From Lysobacter sp. BMK333-48F3 (GTDB lineage: Bacteria; Pseudomonadota; Gammaproteobacteria; Xanthomonadales; Xanthomonadaceae), in contig NZ_JAIHOO010000001.1 in assembly GCF_019733395.1 (NCBI RefSeq), positions 2,055,001 to 2,119,000 on the forward strand: DNA of 64,000 nucleotides, given 5' to 3'. Positions 59,528-64,000 of the stretch are shown here, piece by piece. The notes below the pieces were generated by a model. The model had not been told where the DNA came from, ran no database searches, and was given only the letters and a program-made list of their open reading frames with translations. Position numbers and translations under genes: made by a program. Position 1 is the stretch's first letter, and each line of letters starts with the position of its first letter.

Positions 59528-62455
59528 ATGAAAGTGTCGCGTCGCCATGCCCTGGCGAAAGCCATCCAGTTGTCCCTGCTGATCGCACTGCCCGGGTTCG
59601 CCGCAGCCCAGGACGCCGCTCCGGCGAAGGACGCCACCACGCTCGACACGGTCCAGGTGACCGGCACCCGCATCAAGAAGGCCGAGATCGAAAGCCAGGT
59701 CCCGGTCCAGACCCTGACCCGCGACGACATCGAACGCACCGGCCTGACCTCGATCGGCGACGTCGTGCAGGAACTCACCGGCGCCGGCTCGGCGCTCAAC
59801 ACCAAGTTCAACTCCTCGGGCAACTTCGGCTTCTCGCCGAACGGCGACGGCATCGGCGCCGGCTCGGCCCAGGTCGACCTGCGCCACCTCGGCCCCAAGC
59901 GCGTGCTGGTCCTGGTCGACGGCATGCGCTGGGTCAACGAGTCCTCCGCCTCCGGCGTGGGCGCGGCGACCGACCTCAACACCATTCCGCTGGCCATCGT
60001 CGAGCGCATCGAAGTGCTCGAGGACGGCGCGTCCTCGCTGTACGGCTCCGACGCCATCGCCGGCGTGGTCAACATCATCACCCGGCGCAACTTCGACGGC
60101 GGCCAGGTCACCCTGAACTACGGCCAGTACGGCAAGGGCGACGGCGAGCTGCAGGGCGTCGACCTGGCCTACGGCTTCAACACCGACAAGGCCAACCTGT
60201 TCCTCGGCCTGAGCTACGTCGACCAGGATCCGGTGTTCTCGCGCGACCGCGCGCTGTCGCGCGTGCCGGTGCCGGGCCTGGGCGTGGAGACCGGCAGCTC
60301 GGCGACCCCGAACGGCCGCTTCATCATCACCCCGCCGACCGCCAGCACCGCCTGCCCGCTGACCGACACCGACGACGATCCGAGCACCCCGCCGATCCCG
60401 TTCTGCAACATCACCACGCCCAACGGCAGCAGCTTCCCCAACGGCGTGCGCTATCCGCAGGACTTCATTCCGTTCACCGGCGCGAACCGCTACAACTTCG
60501 CCCGCGAGAACATGCTGCTGACGCCGTCCAAGCGCACCGGCGCCTTCGCCCAGTTCCGCTACCACTTCAACGACAACGTCCAGGCCTACGTCAAGGCGCT
60601 GTACAACCGCCGCGAATCGGTCAACCAGGCCGCGCCGGAACCGCTGTTCCTCGGCCTCGACGCCGGCACCGGCAACATCTGGTCCGAGCACATCACCATC
60701 TCGCGCCTGAATCCGTTCAACCCGTTCGGCTTCGACCTGACCACCGAGGGCGCCAATCCGAACCTGGTCCTGCTCGGCCGCCGTCCGGTCGAGGGCGGCC
60801 CGCGCATCTTCGAACAGCAGGTCGACACCCAGTACATCGCCGCGGGCGTGGAAGGCAGCTTCGACGCCGGCGACCGCACCTACTTCTGGGACGTCAACTT
60901 CGCCAGCAACAAGAACGAAGCCGAACAGACCAACCGCGGCAGCTACAACATCCGCAACGTCAACATCGCCGTCGGCGATCCGGCGGTGTGCGCCGCGACC
61001 CCGGGCTGCGTGCCGCTGAACCTGTTCGGCGGCCCGGGCACGATCACCCCGGCGATGCTCAACTGGATCAGCCCGATCGTGCGCGACCGCAGCGAGCAGA
61101 AGCTGCAGACCTTCACCGCCAACCTGTCCGGCGACCTGTTCGACCTGTGGGCCGGCCCGCTGTCGTTCGCGGCCGGTTACGAGTACCGCAAGTACGAAGG
61201 CTTCTATCGCCCGGATCCGATCACCGTCGCCGGCTTCTACAATGGCACCCAGTCGCTGCCGACCAAGGGCGAGTACGACGTCAACGAAGCCTATGTCGAG
61301 CTGAATCTGCCGCTGATCAAGGAAGGTTCGTTCGGCAAGAGCCTGGACCTGAGCCTGGCCGGCCGCTATTCGGACTACTCGACCTTCGGCGGCCAGTTCA
61401 CCCCGAAGTACGGCCTGCGCTGGCAAGTCGCCGATGAGTTCCTGCTGCGCACCACCTACGCCGAAGGCTTCCGCGCGCCGTCGATCGGCGAGTTGTTCGG
61501 CTCGGCCAGCCGCGCCGACCTGCAGCTCAGCGATCCCTGCCTGATCTCGATCACCGGCGCCCCGCCGACCGGCAACCGCGCCAACTGCGCCGCGCTCGGC
61601 GTGCCGGCCGGCGCGACCCAGGCCAACAGCCAGATCTCGGTGCAGACCGGCGGCAACCCGGACCTGGAGCCGGAAACCGCGCGCAGCTTCACCGCCGGCT
61701 TCGTCTACAGCCCGGCCTGGGCCGCGGGCGTGCCGTGGTCGGACAAGTTCGACTTCGAGGTCACCTACTACCGCCATTCGCTGGAAGGCGCGGTGCAGGC
61801 GATCGACGCCCAGACCCAGCTCAACCTGTGCGTGCAGACCCTCGACCCGACCTACTGCAACGGCATCACCCGTTCCAGCGTCGGCGGCATCAACTCGTTC
61901 GAGAACAAGCTGACCAACCTGGGTTCGATCAAGACCTCCGGCTGGGACATGGACTTCTTCTGGACCCTGCCGGAAACCTCGTGGGGCCAGTTCAAGTTCA
62001 GCTGGCAGAACACCTGGGTGACCCAGTACGACGCGGTCGGCGCCGCCGGCCAGGTGCAGCCGCGCAAGCCGGGCGTGGAAGTCAACGACAGCGCGATCCC
62101 GGAGTGGACCTCCAACGCCACCCTGTCGTGGAAGCGCAACGCCTGGAACGCGTCGTGGACCGTCCGCCACATCTCCGAGCTGGACGAAATCTGCCAGGCC
62201 TCGGCGCTGGAGTCGCCGTACTGCGACAACTCGGTGACCGGCGAGAACAAGCTCGACGCGATCACCTACCACGACCTGCAGCTGGGCTACCACATCGACT
62301 GGCTGAAGGGGCTGCAGATCACCGGCGGCGTCAACAACCTGTTCGACAAGGATCCGCCGGTGTGCCTGTCGTGCTCGCTCAACGGCTACGACGCGTCCAC
62401 CTACGACATCCCGGGCGGCCGCTTCTTCTACCTGCGCGCGGACCTGCGCTTCTGA
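59528..62455 (+). CDS. TonB-dependent receptor, large
   Basis: 975 aa. Signal peptide ([17 protein letters not shown]), TonB box [13 protein letters not shown], plug domain ([20 protein letters not shown]) and a barrel ending in [10 protein letters not shown]. Two disulfide-like Cys clusters occur in loops (about 272-284, 481-488). It is about 140 residues longer than the other receptor, mainly from large extracellular loops. Start at ATG after gagagagagtcg. Substrate unknown. Confidence 0.95.
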   Translation: MKVSRRHALAKAIQLSLLIALPGFAAAQDAAPAKDATTLDTVQVTGTRIKKAEIESQVPVQTLTRDDIERTGLTSIGDVVQELTGAGSALNTKFNSSGNFGFSPNGDGIGAGSAQVDLRHLGPKRVLVLVDGMRWVNESSASGVGAATDLNTIPLAIVERIEVLEDGASSLYGSDAIAGVVNIITRRNFDGGQVTLNYGQYGKGDGELQGVDLAYGFNTDKANLFLGLSYVDQDPVFSRDRALSRVPVPGLGVETGSSATPNGRFIITPPTASTACPLTDTDDDPSTPPIPFCNITTPNGSSFPNGVRYPQDFIPFTGANRYNFARENMLLTPSKRTGAFAQFRYHFNDNVQAYVKALYNRRESVNQAAPEPLFLGLDAGTGNIWSEHITISRLNPFNPFGFDLTTEGANPNLVLLGRRPVEGGPRIFEQQVDTQYIAAGVEGSFDAGDRTYFWDVNFASNKNEAEQTNRGSYNIRNVNIAVGDPAVCAATPGCVPLNLFGGPGTITPAMLNWISPIVRDRSEQKLQTFTANLSGDLFDLWAGPLSFAAGYEYRKYEGFYRPDPITVAGFYNGTQSLPTKGEYDVNEAYVELNLPLIKEGSFGKSLDLSLAGRYSDYSTFGGQFTPKYGLRWQVADEFLLRTTYAEGFRAPSIGELFGSASRADLQLSDPCLISITGAPPTGNRANCAALGVPAGATQANSQISVQTGGNPDLEPETARSFTAGFVYSPAWAAGVPWSDKFDFEVTYYRHSLEGAVQAIDAQTQLNLCVQTLDPTYCNGITRSSVGGINSFENKLTNLGSIKTSGWDMDFFWTLPETSWGQFKFSWQNTWVTQYDAVGAAGQVQPRKPGVEVNDSAIPEWTSNATLSWKRNAWNASWTVRHISELDEICQASALESPYCDNSVTGENKLDAITYHDLQLGYHIDWLKGLQITGGVNNLFDKDPPVCLSCSLNGYDASTYDIPGGRFFYLRADLRF

Positions 62456-62491
62456 TCGCGGCGTAGTTCGATCCGATCGCGGCGTAGTTCG
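62454..62491. repeat. 17-bp direct repeat after the receptor gene
   Basis: gatcgcggcgtagttcg at 62454-62470 and 62475-62491. The first copy starts within the receptor stop codon. Confidence 0.8.
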
Positions 62492-62508
62492 CTACCCGCA
62501 GCAACGCG

Positions 62509-62543
62509 AACGGCCGGTGGGCGACCACCGGCCGTTTCGTTTG
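62509..62543 (+). terminator. terminator after second TonB receptor
   Basis: aacggccggtgg, loop gcga, ccaccggccgtt, tcgttt. 12-bp stem about 55 nt after the stop. Confidence 0.82.
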
Positions 62544-62587
62544 CGCGCCGGCGCCGGAACAGAAGCCGAGGCAGGGTGGGGATAGGG

Positions 62588-63216
62588 GTAGGAGCGACGC
62601 GAGTCGCGACCGCGTAGCTGCAATCTCGCGCCGTAGCTTCTGTAGGAGCGGCGTGAGCCGCGACCACCGAAGCGGTGAAATACCACGTCGCCGTTCGAAA
62701 CCCTGTTGCCCGGGCTTCGGCGGCTGCGCTCGCGTGCATCGCTTCGTTGGTCGCGGCTTACGCCGCTCCTACAAGTAGGGGCGACGTTCGGGGTAGGAGC
62801 GACGCAAGTCGCGACCGCGAAGCCACGGTCTCGCGCCGCCGCTTACCGCGCCCTGTAGGAGCGGCGTCCCGCCGGGATTTCCTTCGGTCACAAGCCACGA
62901 CCGCGTAGCTGCCATCTCGCGCCGTAGCTTCTGTAGGAGCGGCGTGAGCCGCGACACGTCTTTGCCGATTGCGCCGTCGCTGCGAGGCCGCGGTCGCGGC
63001 TTGTGACCGGAGGAAATCCCCGTGGGACGCCGCTCCTACCCCAAGAGCAGTGCGTCGTTTCGCTCGGCGTCGATGACGGTGTTAGCTCTGCGCATGCCCT
63101 GTCGCGGCTTACGCCGCTCCTACTGGAGGGGCGACATAACTGGCCCGGCCGCGCGCCGCCATCGCTTCGGTCGCGGCTTGTGACCGAAGGAAGTCCCGGT
63201 GGGACGCCGCTCCTAC
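62588..63216. repeat. REP cluster, nine copies
   Basis: Forward: 62588, 62642, 62793, 62855 (long loop), 62933. Reverse: 62749, 62992 (long loop), 63101, 63169 (long loop). No gene lies in the 777-nt space 62456-63232. The element types are mixed, not a simple tandem array. Confidence 0.88.
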
Positions 63217-63232
63217 CCCAGGCGACGCGGGT

Positions 63233-63991
63233 TCAGCGCAACGCGCTTTCCGGTACGTCCAGTTCCAGCGACAGGGCCAGGTGGTCGGATTGCGCGGCCG
63301 GCACGGCGCGGGCGCCGGCGAAGCCGAGGCCGTCGCCGAGCAGGATGTGGTCGATCGCGCGCTGCGGGCGCCAGCTGGGGAAGGTCGCCAGCGGTTCGCT
63401 CGGCGGCTGCAGGCGGGTGCCGCGGAACAGGGCCTGCATCTCGGGGCGGTCGGGCGAGCAGTTGAAGTCGCCCATCAGCACCGCGTGCGGGTGGTCGTGC
63501 AGCAGCTCGGCGATGAAGGCCAACTGGCTGCCGCGCGAGCCGGCGCCGAGCGAAAGGTGGGCGACGGCGACGGTGAGGCCGTCGTCGCCCTGGCCGTAAT
63601 GGGCGATCAGCACGCCGCGGCCGGAGATCCGGCCGGGCAGGGGATGGTCGACGACTTCGCGCGGTTCCAGCTTGCTGAGCAGGCCGTTGGCGCTGGAGGC
63701 GACGCTGCCGACGCGCCGGTTCGGCTGGTGGCTCCAGTACTCGAAGCCGCCGCGCTGGGCCAGGTAGTGGGTCTGGTTGGTAAAGCCCGAACGCAGGCTG
63801 CCCGGGTCGCTTTCGTTGAGGCCGACGATGTCGTGCTCGCCGGCCAACTGGGCGATCGCGTCGAGGCTGCCGCGCTTGTTGCCGGCGGGCAGCACGTGCG
63901 ACCAGCTGCGCGTCGCGTAATCGCTGTAGCGACGCGTGCTGGAGCCGGCCTGGATGTTCGCGCTGAGCAGGCGCAGCCGGCGTGTGGTCAT
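63233..63991 (-). CDS. endonuclease/exonuclease/phosphatase (EEP) family hydrolase
   Basis: 252 aa, soluble. EEP fold landmarks: LRLLSANIQAG, metal Glu in VGLNESD, VAHLSLGAG, catalytic GDFNCSPD, AIDHILLGDG and QSDHLALSLELD. It would cleave phosphodiesters; substrate (nucleic acid, phospholipid or nucleotide) is not decidable. No signal peptide. The whole gene lies within the last 770 nt of the window. Confidence 0.9.
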   Translation of the reverse strand: MTTRRLRLLSANIQAGSSTRRYSDYATRSWSHVLPAGNKRGSLDAIAQLAGEHDIVGLNESDPGSLRSGFTNQTHYLAQRGGFEYWSHQPNRRVGSVASSANGLLSKLEPREVVDHPLPGRISGRGVLIAHYGQGDDGLTVAVAHLSLGAGSRGSQLAFIAELLHDHPHAVLMGDFNCSPDRPEMQALFRGTRLQPPSEPLATFPSWRPQRAIDHILLGDGLGFAGARAVPAAQSDHLALSLELDVPESALR

Positions 63992-64000
63992 GCCAGGTCC

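Noticed and set aside
62588..63216. CRISPR-like array from repeated 23-48 nt units
   Set aside because: Repeats occur in both orientations with unequal spacing and two forms, and no cas genes are near. They are REP elements.

Overview
The window is GC-rich chromosomal DNA with dense, mostly housekeeping gene content. The rRNA and protein repertoire looks like Xanthomonadaceae, most probably Lysobacter. The signs are xanthomonad-type TonB-dependent receptors, GTAG-headed REP elements, GGGAATC heptad arrays and the rpsU-yqeY-dnaG locus. This assignment comes from reading the sequence, not from a database search. No prophage, insertion sequence, CRISPR array or tRNA gene was recognised.

Layout. 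1-2000: the 3' part of a 23S rRNA, a 5S rRNA and the rrn terminator. 2-10 kb: a SUKH/SMI1 protein, a DJ-1/PfpI-response regulator-histidine kinase operon, a 2OG-Fe dioxygenase, a MAPEG protein, an M28 peptidase and an exported protein built of ETVNGSI repeats. 10-15 kb: gpmI, envC and a ctp-type S41 protease. 15-21 kb: DUF1820, rhomboid, FadL, MOSC, DUF2164 and DUF3574 proteins and a LysM/Cys-His amidase-like protein. 21-25 kb: putA. 25-33.6 kb: a full cytochrome c oxidase cluster (coxB, ctaD, a 44-aa ORF, ctaG, coxC, DUF2909, SURF1, a SCO-like protein, ctaA, ctaB). 33.6-40 kb: a TonB-like unknown, a BASS transporter, a probable nuclease toxin-immunity pair, an S9 peptidase and an M19-like protein. 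40.5-47.4 kb: the macromolecular-synthesis locus dnaG / yihY / SEC-C / yqeY / rpsU with divergent tsaD and folB. This locus is disrupted by two adjacent foldback inverted duplications. 47.5-64 kb: a membrane protein, a MidA-like methyltransferase, VanZ, two TonB receptors, cca, a PH-domain protein, an NDUFA9-like protein, a soluble lytic transglycosylase, TauE/SafE and an EEP-family hydrolase.

Genes that work together. The 25-33.6 kb block supplies the structural subunits of a haem-copper oxidase, copper delivery (CtaG, SCO-like), haem A synthesis (CtaB then CtaA) and assembly (SURF1). PutA feeds electrons from proline into the same respiratory chain. EnvC, the S41 protease and the lytic transglycosylase act on the cell wall. 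FadL and the two TonB receptors handle outer-membrane uptake.

The most unusual features are non-coding. G-rich GGGAAT heptad arrays sit directly against five start codons, mostly in inverted pairs. REP elements supply the stop codons of three genes. A long-loop REP variant carries a Shine-Dalgarno-GTG cassette. Two back-to-back palindromes at 42.56-44.80 kb have removed the 5' end of yihY and contain a frameshifted SEC-C gene in both arms. On the protein side, the best lead is a DQGGH nuclease toxin with a YezG-like immunity partner at 35.5-36.7 kb.
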